A stretch of 64,000 nucleotides of DNA from Aureispira sp. CCB-E (GTDB lineage: Bacteria; Bacteroidota; Bacteroidia; Chitinophagales; Saprospiraceae): contig NZ_CP133671.1 of NCBI RefSeq assembly GCF_031326345.1, forward strand, positions 7,041,501-7,105,500. The letters run 5' to 3'. Every line of letters begins with the position of its first letter. The stretch's first letter is position 1. The position numbers were made by a program, and so were the translations under genes. The notes under the pieces are model-generated. The model was not told the DNA's origin, ran no database searches, and worked only from the letters and a program-made list of their open reading frames with translations. Shown piece after piece: positions 8,771 to 16,423 of this stretch.

Positions 8771-9478
8771 TTATGCCTTTTGTAAAGTGGTCGTAATTTT
8801 TCGTTTTCGTTCTACTAAAAATTTAAATACTAAAATATTCCCCGCAACCAGTAAGAATGAATACAGGATATCTTCTGCGGGGATTGTCCCCCAACGGTAT
8901 CCTATATTTTGAGCATTATCGTACCAAACAATTGGTGCTGGTGTAAATGATCCTGTTAAAATACTATTCATAATAAAAAATGGAATCATTGACAGCAAAA
9001 CAGCTATGGGTAAGTAAGGATAATTATTTCGTTTGATCCACAAATAGCCTCCTAAGAAAAAAGCAATAATCGCTACCATTGTACTATACCAACGCCCCAT
9101 TCCCAAAACTAAAATAACAATAGCATACAGCAGCATTCCAACATAAAACACGAGGTTAAAGGTTTTGAAATCAATTTTTGTAAAATACGCTCGACAACAG
9201 GCGTACACAAAAGTACAAGCATACGGAACGACCACAAAAAATAGCACTTCTTCTATCGGCAAATTAAGTAAATAATATCCTGTTAAGTAATCAGGATTAA
9301 AGCCCCATATGCCCATTTCTGTAAAGAAGTAATCGTGAATTAAAAATGGTACTCCAATCGCAAACAAGGCTCCAAATGTAGCGCCCCAATCACCAACATA
9401 ATGTACTTTTTTGTCAAAACTCAACAAAAAGGGAAATATAATAACTCCTAAATCTAATAGCAAGTACAAGGTATTCAT
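8771..9478 (-). CDS. crtYcd: Lycopene cyclase, fused CrtYc-CrtYd (CarR) type
   Basis: The 235-residue integral membrane protein has about seven hydrophobic segments and two copies of the heterodimeric-cyclase domain. Each copy carries its acidic motif: LPIEEVLFFVVVPY at about 75-90 and IPAEDILYSFLLVAG near 200. These P-x-E-[ED] motifs define the CrtYc/CrtYd family, which is unrelated to CrtY/CrtL. In this pathway the enzyme would make the single beta-ring. The start codon overlaps the crtZ stop by four bases (9475-9478), indicating translational coupling. It is the last gene of the six-gene operon. Confidence 0.9.
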   Translation of the reverse strand: MNTLYLLLDLGVIIFPFLLSFDKKVHYVGDWGATFGALFAIGVPFLIHDYFFTEMGIWGFNPDYLTGYYLLNLPIEEVLFFVVVPYACTFVYACCRAYFTKIDFKTFNLVFYVGMLLYAIVILVLGMGRWYSTMVAIIAFFLGGYLWIKRNNYPYLPIAVLLSMIPFFIMNSILTGSFTPAPIVWYDNAQNIGYRWGTIPAEDILYSFLLVAGNILVFKFLVERKRKITTTLQKA

Positions 9479-9942
9479 CTTTTTTTCTTTTGTTCTTGAT
9501 AAAACTTACGAGGAACAACCAATAAACCAAAACAACTGCCCTCTTCTTTAAAACGGTTTTTATGATGCACCTTATGTGCTTTTCGAAGTGCCTTAAAATA
9601 AGGATTCTGTACCTTATCGAACCACTTAAATCGTCTATGAATCAGTACGTCATGTACTAAAAAATAAGTGACCCCATACGCCAAAATACCAAATCCAAAC
9701 CCAACAGAAAAGGTATTGCCCCACATCATTCCTAACATAATACACAACCAACTTGGAATGGCATACACTAAGAAAAAGGCGTCGTTTTTCTCAAAAAAAG
9801 TATTGGGGTCGGGTTGGTGGTGATCTTCATGCAAAAACCACAAAAAACCATGCATGATATATTTGTGGGTAAACCAAGCCATAAATTCCATCCCAAAGAA
9901 AGCTAGTAGAAATGGGATTAGATAAGTCAGTATAGTCATCAT
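9475..9942 (-). CDS. crtZ: Beta-carotene 3-hydroxylase
   Basis: This 155-residue di-iron membrane hydroxylase shows the full set of histidine boxes of the fatty-acid-hydroxylase superfamily: HKYIMH, HEDHH, HDVLIH and HKVHH, between hydrophobic helices. Its length is normal for CrtZ. It adds the 3-hydroxyl to the beta-ring made by the adjacent cyclase, with which it overlaps by four bases. The first two codons are both ATG, so the start may be 9942 or 9939. Confidence 0.93.
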   Translation of the reverse strand: MMTILTYLIPFLLAFFGMEFMAWFTHKYIMHGFLWFLHEDHHQPDPNTFFEKNDAFFLVYAIPSWLCIMLGMMWGNTFSVGFGFGILAYGVTYFLVHDVLIHRRFKWFDKVQNPYFKALRKAHKVHHKNRFKEEGSCFGLLVVPRKFYQEQKKKR

Positions 9943-10008
9943 ATCTATAGTTATAATATTTTTCTTAATCCTTTTTTTAGAAATTTAGTTTGCCAACAAA
10001 CTATTTGT

Positions 10009-10647
10009 TTACAACACATTCAAAATACAGAAAAACAAGAGCCAAATATAAAACAAGAAATAAGCTGTCGCATTTACCTTTTTGACATTCAACAAATAGA
10101 CACTTGCAAATAGCACAGAAAAAATAAACCAACACACATAATTGAACAAAGGAATAATCCCATGCTCCCAATTCCAAAAATTATATTTCATAGCGACAGG
10201 TTCAATAAAATAATCCAGCACAACACACAGCAAACCAGCCACTACGGCTTTCAACATCCATGGCATTGTTTTAGGAATCCATTGAAGCACAAAATGGACA
10301 CTAGTAGCAACAACGCAATACCAATTTAAGCCCAACACAACAGGCACTCCATATAGTTTTACCCCTAACTCATGTCCATAATCATAATTGCCAAATAACA
10401 AGCCTGTATTAACACCAATCGCCTCAACCGTAAAACCACCTACAACAATTCCTAACAACAAATAGGTTTCTGTTCTCCAGTTCTCAGAAGAAAAAAGAAT
10501 AAGTAAGGCGCACAAAATCATATTTAGTCCTGACAAACCTTCTACTCGATCTGGATAAAGAAAAATTCCTAACCCAATTAGATGAAAGAGTACCAAAATC
10601 CAAGGAGCATAAGACTCCAACTTAACCTGTATCGTGTTAACGTTCAT
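10009..10647 (-). CDS. cruF: Carotenoid 1,2-hydratase, CruF family
   Basis: The protein has 212 residues and about seven TM segments. The family signature is clear: GGFTVEAIGVNTGLLFGNYDYG, followed by LYGVPVVLGLNWYCV and LDYFIEPVAMKYNFWNWE (family formerly DUF422). CruF hydrates the psi-end of lycopene or gamma-carotene to give the 1'-hydroxyl found in saproxanthin, myxol and flexixanthin. The ATG at 10647 is preferred to an upstream TTG at 10653. It overlaps the end of the desaturase gene by 11 bases, so the two are almost certainly co-translated. Confidence 0.88.
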   Translation of the reverse strand: MNVNTIQVKLESYAPWILVLFHLIGLGIFLYPDRVEGLSGLNMILCALLILFSSENWRTETYLLLGIVVGGFTVEAIGVNTGLLFGNYDYGHELGVKLYGVPVVLGLNWYCVVATSVHFVLQWIPKTMPWMLKAVVAGLLCVVLDYFIEPVAMKYNFWNWEHGIIPLFNYVCWFIFSVLFASVYLLNVKKVNATAYFLFYIWLLFFCILNVL

Positions 10648-12097
10648 TGGCAATTAATTTATCAACAATTTTTGCGGATTGAATAGACAATGGAATCCCT
10701 CCTCCTGGGTGAACGGTTCCACCACAAAAATAAATTTCTTTGTATTTTTTAGAAAAATTAGGATGCCTTGTCAAAGCAGCCATTTTGGAATTAGACGCAG
10801 CTCCATACAAAGCCCCTTCTATTGCCCCTGTATCCAATTCAATACCTTTGGGTGTCCATACCTTTTCTGTTTGAATATAGGGAGTTACTTCTTTGTTTAA
10901 CATCTGTTCGATGCGTTTTAAGATAGCACTTTTAATAATGGCTGTTTGTTCCTTATTGATCTCTATTCCAGCTGGAACATTGAGCATCACAAACCAATTT
11001 TCACCATCTTGCGGAGCATCTTGCGGATTCACTTTTGAACTAATGTGCACATATATTGTCCCTTCTAATGGAATATTTTTTTCTTCAAAAATCAATTCAA
11101 ACTCTCGTTGATAATCTTCACTAAAAAAAATATTGTGCAAGCCTAATTCTGCAAATTGTTTTTGAATACCCCAATAAAAAATAATTGCCGAACTAGACCG
11201 TTCTTGGCGATGGTACTTTTTAGCTAGGGTTTTGTCCTTGAGCACCTCTTTATAAAATTGAACACAATCAATAGCGCTTACCAATCTTTTACAATGGTAA
11301 TGGGGATTTTCATTGATACAATATCCTTTTTTTATCTTTTCTACCTTGTCAATCGAAACCCCAAATTCAAACTCTATCCCAACTTCCTTTGCCAATTGGT
11401 ACAATCCATCCACAATAGAACGCATGCCTCCTTTTGGAAAAAAAGTGCCTACATTTTGTTCTAAATGTGGAATCATACTCAAAATTCCCGATGCTTTATA
11501 GGGATTTGAACCATTGTAGGTAGCATAACGATCAAAAATTTGAACCAACCTTGGCTCTTTTAGTTGAGTTGCATTAAGTCGATGTAAGGAAGTAAATAAA
11601 TTGGTTCTAAAAATCTGTGGTAGCATCTTTAATAATTTCCCCCAAGGCAATCCGCTAGGTTTATGGATGGCATTTTCCAATGAAATTACCCCAATGGAAT
11701 TGTATTTCTCTGCACTACGTTCCATATAAGAATCAATAACCTTGGTATCAATTCCCAGTTTTTCAGATAGTTCTTTTTTTAGCTTTGTCCGATTGGTATA
11801 AAAGTTCAATTGTGTCTTATCACTAAAAAAATAACGACAAGCCTCTTCTTCTTCTTTGTACTGATAATAATCTATAGGATTTTTGTCATATAATTCATAC
11901 AATTCATCTACCAATTGAGGCATTGTAAACAAAGACGGTCCCGTATCCCAACGATAGCCCATAGATTCGTATTGATTCATTTTGCCCCCTACGTAACTAT
12001 TTTTTTCCAAGACCAATACTTTATCACCACGTTTTTTTAAACGCAATGCAACCGCAATTCCTGCTATTCCCGCTCCTATAACAATGGCATCGTACAT
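10637..12097 (-). CDS. crtD: Carotenoid 3,4-desaturase (CrtD-type, CrtI family)
   Basis: This 486-residue FAD-dependent desaturase has an N-terminal dinucleotide fold (IVIGAGIAGIAVALRL) and the GPSLFTMP segment. Its C-terminal signature is YFCGGTVHPGGGIPLSIQSAKI. The HPGGGIP form and its position next to cruF suggest the second, CrtD-like desaturase of the cluster rather than phytoene desaturase, which is encoded separately upstream. It would introduce the 3',4' double bond after hydration by CruF. The CrtD label is inferred from context; the CrtI-superfamily assignment is firm. It starts 12 bases after the crtB stop. Confidence 0.85.
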   Translation of the reverse strand: MYDAIVIGAGIAGIAVALRLKKRGDKVLVLEKNSYVGGKMNQYESMGYRWDTGPSLFTMPQLVDELYELYDKNPIDYYQYKEEEEACRYFFSDKTQLNFYTNRTKLKKELSEKLGIDTKVIDSYMERSAEKYNSIGVISLENAIHKPSGLPWGKLLKMLPQIFRTNLFTSLHRLNATQLKEPRLVQIFDRYATYNGSNPYKASGILSMIPHLEQNVGTFFPKGGMRSIVDGLYQLAKEVGIEFEFGVSIDKVEKIKKGYCINENPHYHCKRLVSAIDCVQFYKEVLKDKTLAKKYHRQERSSSAIIFYWGIQKQFAELGLHNIFFSEDYQREFELIFEEKNIPLEGTIYVHISSKVNPQDAPQDGENWFVMLNVPAGIEINKEQTAIIKSAILKRIEQMLNKEVTPYIQTEKVWTPKGIELDTGAIEGALYGAASNSKMAALTRHPNFSKKYKEIYFCGGTVHPGGGIPLSIQSAKIVDKLIANER

Positions 12098-12109
12098 AAT
12101 GATTATAGA

Positions 12110-12949
12110 TTATAACACGTTAAAAGAATGTCTTAGATAAGATTTTACATACAAATAGTATTTCGAATAATTAGGAATTCGAATGCGCTGAGAAATCAAA
12201 TCGTTAACGGTTTTTGCTTTGATTTTTTTAAGCAAGTTATAATAATACGTATAAGCTACATAAACCCCAAATCGAGAGGATCGTGGCAGCATCAGCACTC
12301 CTTTATAAGCTTCTAAAAACTCTTGTTCTATTTCTTCTTCTATCGATAATTTGTTTTCAAGTGTCAAACCTTCTACATCCCCCACATTAGGAAAATAGAT
12401 TCTTCCCAATGCTCCCCAATCATCCTTCAAGTCTCTTAGGAAGTTAATTTTTTGAAAAGCAGAGCCTAATTTCATAGCATAAGGCTTTAGTTTTTGATAC
12501 TGCTCCTCATCCCCATAAACAAAAATCTTTAAACACATCAACCCTACAACTTCTGCTGATCCTAGAATGTATTCTTCATACAATTCTTGCGTATATTCTA
12601 TGGGTTGTAAATCCATTTCCATACTTCTGAAAAATTTCTCAATCAAATCTAGGTCAATTTGATATTTATTCACAGCTGCCTGAAAAGAGTTTAAAACGGC
12701 ATTTAAAGAGATCCCTCTATCAATTGCCTTGTACGTATCTGCTTTAAACTCTGCCAATAGTTCTTCTTTTTTGTAACCATGAAAAGAATCTACAATTTCA
12801 TCCGCAAATCGGACCATTCCATAAATAGCATGGACATCATCTCGAATGTTTTCATCCAAAGTAGAAACACTTTTATAAAATGAAGTGCTATAAATCTTTG
12901 TAACATTCACTGAAGCACCTCTTGATAATTCGTCGAATAATGATTTCAT
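12110..12949 (-). CDS. crtB: Phytoene synthase
   Basis: The 279-residue enzyme joins two geranylgeranyl-PP molecules. Family motifs are present: the first Asp-rich region DEIVDSF (MVRFADEIVDSFHG), EYILGSAEVVGLM, and the second, QKINFLRDLKDDWGALGRIYFP. The frame stays open 54 codons further upstream, to 13111. That extension is translated from a copy of the dispersed intergenic repeat and is unlike any synthase, so the ATG at 12949 (MKSLFDELSRG) is the start. It lies in the minus-strand carotenoid operon; no GGPP synthase gene is visible in the window. Confidence 0.93.
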   Translation of the reverse strand: MKSLFDELSRGASVNVTKIYSTSFYKSVSTLDENIRDDVHAIYGMVRFADEIVDSFHGYKKEELLAEFKADTYKAIDRGISLNAVLNSFQAAVNKYQIDLDLIEKFFRSMEMDLQPIEYTQELYEEYILGSAEVVGLMCLKIFVYGDEEQYQKLKPYAMKLGSAFQKINFLRDLKDDWGALGRIYFPNVGDVEGLTLENKLSIEEEIEQEFLEAYKGVLMLPRSSRFGVYVAYTYYYNLLKKIKAKTVNDLISQRIRIPNYSKYYLYVKSYLRHSFNVL

Positions 12950-13051
12950 TGGAAATAAGTTTAAGTATTGTTGATTAATAACGATTACCAACCTTTCAAA
13001 GAAGGAAGCAACAAAAACACATCTTTTCTGATAATCAACTATGTAGCACTC

Positions 13052-13117
13052 TAATACCACGAAATAGCAGCGAACCGAGCTGTGCGAGCTCACGACCGTA
13101 GGGAGTAACAAAGCTAA
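13052..13117 (-). repeat. Dispersed intergenic repeat, full-length form (copy in the carotenoid operon)
   Basis: On the minus strand it reads TTAGCTTTGTTACTCCC…CGTGGT. It differs from the copy at 44676 at only 5 of the first 62 positions. A central GAGCTCGCACAGCTC is a small hairpin. It lies between crtI and crtB, separating them by 234 bases in an otherwise tightly packed operon. Confidence 0.8.
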
Positions 13118-13183
13118 CTAAAAGCAAAGCGCTCACGAAGTGAACTGATATGTTTTCTTCACGAAATAATGGTTGATATAAGC

Positions 13184-14665
13184 CTAGTGTCCTTTTTTTA
13201 GGGTAGCAGCTTTTTTCATAACTAATTTTGCCGCTACTTTGCCCGAAATTAAGGCAGGAGGAACACCTGGACCGGGAACCGTTAGTTGCCCACAAAAAAC
13301 AAGGTTATCTAGTTTAGAAGTTATTTTTGGTTTTAAATTGGCCGTTTGCATTAAGGTATTGGCCAATCCATACGCATTACCTTTGTAAGAATTATAATCT
13401 TGCTTAAAGTCATTGATACAGTAAGAACGCTTGTATATAATATGCGACCGAATAGATTGACCTGTATGACGTTCCATTCGTTCCAACATAATGTCTAAAT
13501 ATTTCTCTCGAAGGGTCTCGTTGTCCTCTACATCTGGTGCCAAAGGCATGAGTAAAAATACATTCTCCTTTCCTTCTGGTGCTACATCAGGGTCGGTTTT
13601 AGAGGTTACACAGGCATAAAACAAGGGGCTATCTGGCCAATCTGGCTGATCATAAATTTGTTTGCCATGTTCCACCAAATCTTCGTCAAAAAACAAATTA
13701 TGATGCTCTACCCCTTCCAGTTTTTTATTAACTCCCAAGTAATAAATTAAAGAGCTTGGAGCCATTTTTCGTTTATCCCAATATTCGGGACTGTATCGTC
13801 TGTATGCTTTGGGAATTAGTTGCTGTTCCACAAAATTATAGTCTGCGCCTGCAACTACCTGTTCTACTTTTTTTGAAACGCCTTCAAAGTGAAGGTCTGT
13901 TACTTTTCCATTCGCGCAGGTAAAACTTGTAACAGGGCTATTCAAGTGAAATACAGCACCATGTTTCTCTGCAATTTTCTTAAGCCCTTGCGCCAATTGT
14001 TGCATCCCTCCTTTGGGATACCAAGTTCCTAACTTTAGATCCGCATAATTCATTAAGGTATACAAAGAAGGAATTCGATGAGGCATCTCTCCCAAAAATA
14101 ACACAGGAAATCTTAAAATAGAACGTGCCTTATGTGATTCAAAACGATTACAAACATCTTTTTCGACCGATTTGAACAAGTCTAGTTTAAAGAAGTTTTT
14201 AAACACTTCTACATCAATCAATTCCAAGAGGCTTAAGCCTGGTTTTTCCAAGAATTTTTCTGTCCCTACCTTATACTTAATTTGTGCATCGTCTAAAAAT
14301 TGCTTTAATTTTTTCCCTCCATCTTTTTCAAGATCATCAAATACTCGATATAATGCGTCCATACTGGCAGGCATATCGGTATAAGATCTGTCGTTCCAAA
14401 ACACTCGGTAAGAAGGATCTAATCGCTCTAAAGTTATGTAATCTTCCCTTTTTTCGCCTAAATCTTCAAAAATCTTATCAATAAGATCGGGCATCCAATA
14501 CCAAGAAGGTCCCATATCAAAGGTAAACCCCTCGACACTAAACGTACGAGCTCGACCACCTACCATCTCATTTTTTTCATGAACATGGACTTCGTGTCCA
14601 TTTTTAGCTAAAAAGCAAGCAGCAACTAAACCTGCAAAACCTGAACCTATAATATCAATTTGCAT
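13184..14665 (-). CDS. crtI: Phytoene desaturase
   Basis: The 493-residue FAD enzyme begins MQIDIIGSGFAGLVAACFLAK (Rossmann GxGxxG), has the FDMGPSWYWMP segment, and ends with the bacterial CrtI signature LVFCGQLTVPGPGVPPALISGKVAAKL. It converts phytoene to lycopene. In-frame starts at 14728 and 14752 would add up to 29 residues ahead of the Rossmann strand, so 14665 is preferred. It is the first gene of crtI-crtB-crtD-cruF-crtZ-crtYcd. Unlike the other genes, it is followed by a gap containing a repeat element. Confidence 0.92.
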   Translation of the reverse strand: MQIDIIGSGFAGLVAACFLAKNGHEVHVHEKNEMVGGRARTFSVEGFTFDMGPSWYWMPDLIDKIFEDLGEKREDYITLERLDPSYRVFWNDRSYTDMPASMDALYRVFDDLEKDGGKKLKQFLDDAQIKYKVGTEKFLEKPGLSLLELIDVEVFKNFFKLDLFKSVEKDVCNRFESHKARSILRFPVLFLGEMPHRIPSLYTLMNYADLKLGTWYPKGGMQQLAQGLKKIAEKHGAVFHLNSPVTSFTCANGKVTDLHFEGVSKKVEQVVAGADYNFVEQQLIPKAYRRYSPEYWDKRKMAPSSLIYYLGVNKKLEGVEHHNLFFDEDLVEHGKQIYDQPDWPDSPLFYACVTSKTDPDVAPEGKENVFLLMPLAPDVEDNETLREKYLDIMLERMERHTGQSIRSHIIYKRSYCINDFKQDYNSYKGNAYGLANTLMQTANLKPKITSKLDNLVFCGQLTVPGPGVPPALISGKVAAKLVMKKAATLKKGH

Positions 14666-14886
14666 TTTTCCGTTTTTGTACAATTCAATAGAACTCTCAC
14701 CAATACTTGAGAATATCCTATGGAACATAGAACGGATTATTTTGTTTAACAAAAAAGTATTTTTTCGTAAAAAAAGTTAAACAAAAGCTATGTTTTCATA
14801 CTAAAGCTTATACTTTGAAGGCAAATTTCTGTTGTTTTTTTATCCTTTGGGCGGATTCATCAACTTAATATGTTCGTTTTATACTT

Positions 14887-16287
14887 CTATTTTCTCACTT
14901 GTTCCAACAGCCATTCTCGTTCTGCTAAGGGATGCGTATTAGCGATTTCTTGCTTCATTTTCTTTCGTACTTCTTTGTCAAAATTAGGCGTACTCAACAA
15001 TTTTTTAACCCAACTAATCAGATTAGCATAATGCGTTTTATGATAACTCAGCTCTTTTTTTCGATTCAAAAAAATTCGGAAACTCTCTAACAAAGCTTCC
15101 AATGCATCCCAATAACCTTGTTGATAATATAATTTTAAGAGCATCACCTTTGCACCAATATTCAACATAATATCGTCATAATCTGCCTGAATTAACAGTT
15201 CCATTGTTTGATTAAAATCCCCTCTAGCAAATGTCAACCTCGCCAAGCTATAATCTCGATAATTACTCTTAGAATCACCTTTAAGTTTCAGGGCATACAG
15301 TGGTATAAAGTCATCCAGCCATTCGTATTCCTTCAAAATAATACCTAGAGAGACAATATTTTTATAAGCAAAGTGACTCATTTCATTTTGTTCAATCAGC
15401 AAATTTTCTTCTAACCCCTTTTTATAAAGTCGGAAGGCTTCTTGCATATAAAATTGACTTCCTGTATTAATCTGCTTAATCGCATAATTTAAAGCCATTA
15501 ATAAAATTTCTCGCTGTTCTTTTGCTCCTAGCCAATCGTATTGCTCTAAGTAATAGTTAAGTGCCTGAAAATGCTGTTCCTCCTCTGGATTGTTGAGAGT
15601 TTGATAACCATGATAATAAATCATAAGAATTGGCGAGGAAGAATAATCATGGTGTTCTACTTCTTGCAAGACACTATCTAATAAAGGAACGTTATAATCT
15701 GTTTTTTTCAAACTTTGCTGACTACGTGCCGTATAAGCATATCGCAACGTTGTGATCATAAAAAACAGACTCGCCTGTTTGGTTATTTCGGTTATATTGG
15801 TTGCTCTTGTCCTATTTTGAGTGCCTTCCAAATCAAATTTCAAGACTTCTAATTCATACTTGTGATAATAGTATGCTTCATCGAGTGGAACACTTTTATT
15901 TAGATACTTTGTAGCTTTTTTCAGGCTTTGAGTAGCAGGTTTCAATAATTTTCTATCTCTATAGGCTTTTACCAATTTTTTTTCGTGTTCAAAAGAGATA
16001 TTTTTTACCATTTTATAGCTGACAAATTCTTCTAGCACTTTTAAACTCGAAGACATAATATGACGCATTCTTAAATCATCGTATGGTTTATTCTGATACA
16101 GGTATTTCCAAGCACGTTCTTTTTTAAGTGTCGTTGCATTTAACTGATACCTAGTAAATAAAAAATCAAACAGTTTGGACACATCCTTATGTTCATTATG
16201 AATAGGCGATTGCACCCATTTCTTTAAATCTCGAAGATCTTTTTTATCTATCTTTTTAAAAACAGTAACTAGCTTAGATTTTTGCAT
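14887..16287 (-). CDS. Conserved helical protein of unknown function (member 1 of a two-copy family here)
   Basis: The product has 466 residues, is soluble and almost entirely alpha-helical, with no signal peptide. It aligns along its whole length with the 468-residue product at 48834-50240. Shared features are the start M-x-x-SKL, the PYDDLRMRHIMSSSLKVLEEF block (PYNDGKMRQIIHRLLNAVEEF in the other), a Y…INTGS…LYKKGLEENLL segment, and a W-L-L-E-Q end. The helix-turn-helix spacing suggests TPR-like solenoid repeats. Bacteroidota genomes often carry such proteins, and I know no function. The ATG at 16287 is chosen because it matches the other copy's start. It is divergent from the SprB-repeat gene. 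Confidence 0.85.
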   Translation of the reverse strand: MQKSKLVTVFKKIDKKDLRDLKKWVQSPIHNEHKDVSKLFDFLFTRYQLNATTLKKERAWKYLYQNKPYDDLRMRHIMSSSLKVLEEFVSYKMVKNISFEHEKKLVKAYRDRKLLKPATQSLKKATKYLNKSVPLDEAYYYHKYELEVLKFDLEGTQNRTRATNITEITKQASLFFMITTLRYAYTARSQQSLKKTDYNVPLLDSVLQEVEHHDYSSSPILMIYYHGYQTLNNPEEEQHFQALNYYLEQYDWLGAKEQREILLMALNYAIKQINTGSQFYMQEAFRLYKKGLEENLLIEQNEMSHFAYKNIVSLGIILKEYEWLDDFIPLYALKLKGDSKSNYRDYSLARLTFARGDFNQTMELLIQADYDDIMLNIGAKVMLLKLYYQQGYWDALEALLESFRIFLNRKKELSYHKTHYANLISWVKKLLSTPNFDKEVRKKMKQEIANTHPLAEREWLLEQVRK

Positions 16288-16351
16288 CATTTTAATCATT
16301 TATATCAGACAATATATAAAAAATGTACATCATTTCTAATCAAACTTCAAC

Positions 16352-16359
16352 TACATTTG
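16352..16359 (+). promoter_or_regulatory. -7 promoter box of the SprB-repeat secreted protein
   Basis: TACATTTG matches TAnnTTTG, 64 bases before the ATG at 16424. No good -33 TTTG is visible at the expected distance. Confidence 0.45.
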
Positions 16360-16423
16360 TAGCATATCGACCAAAAAGCTAATACTCAATCCATTTTACA
16401 GACTTAACAAACACTACTAAATT

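Noticed and set aside
13035-13295. A minus-strand frame between crtI and crtB
   Set aside because: It is made from the dispersed repeat and the 3' end of crtI in another frame.
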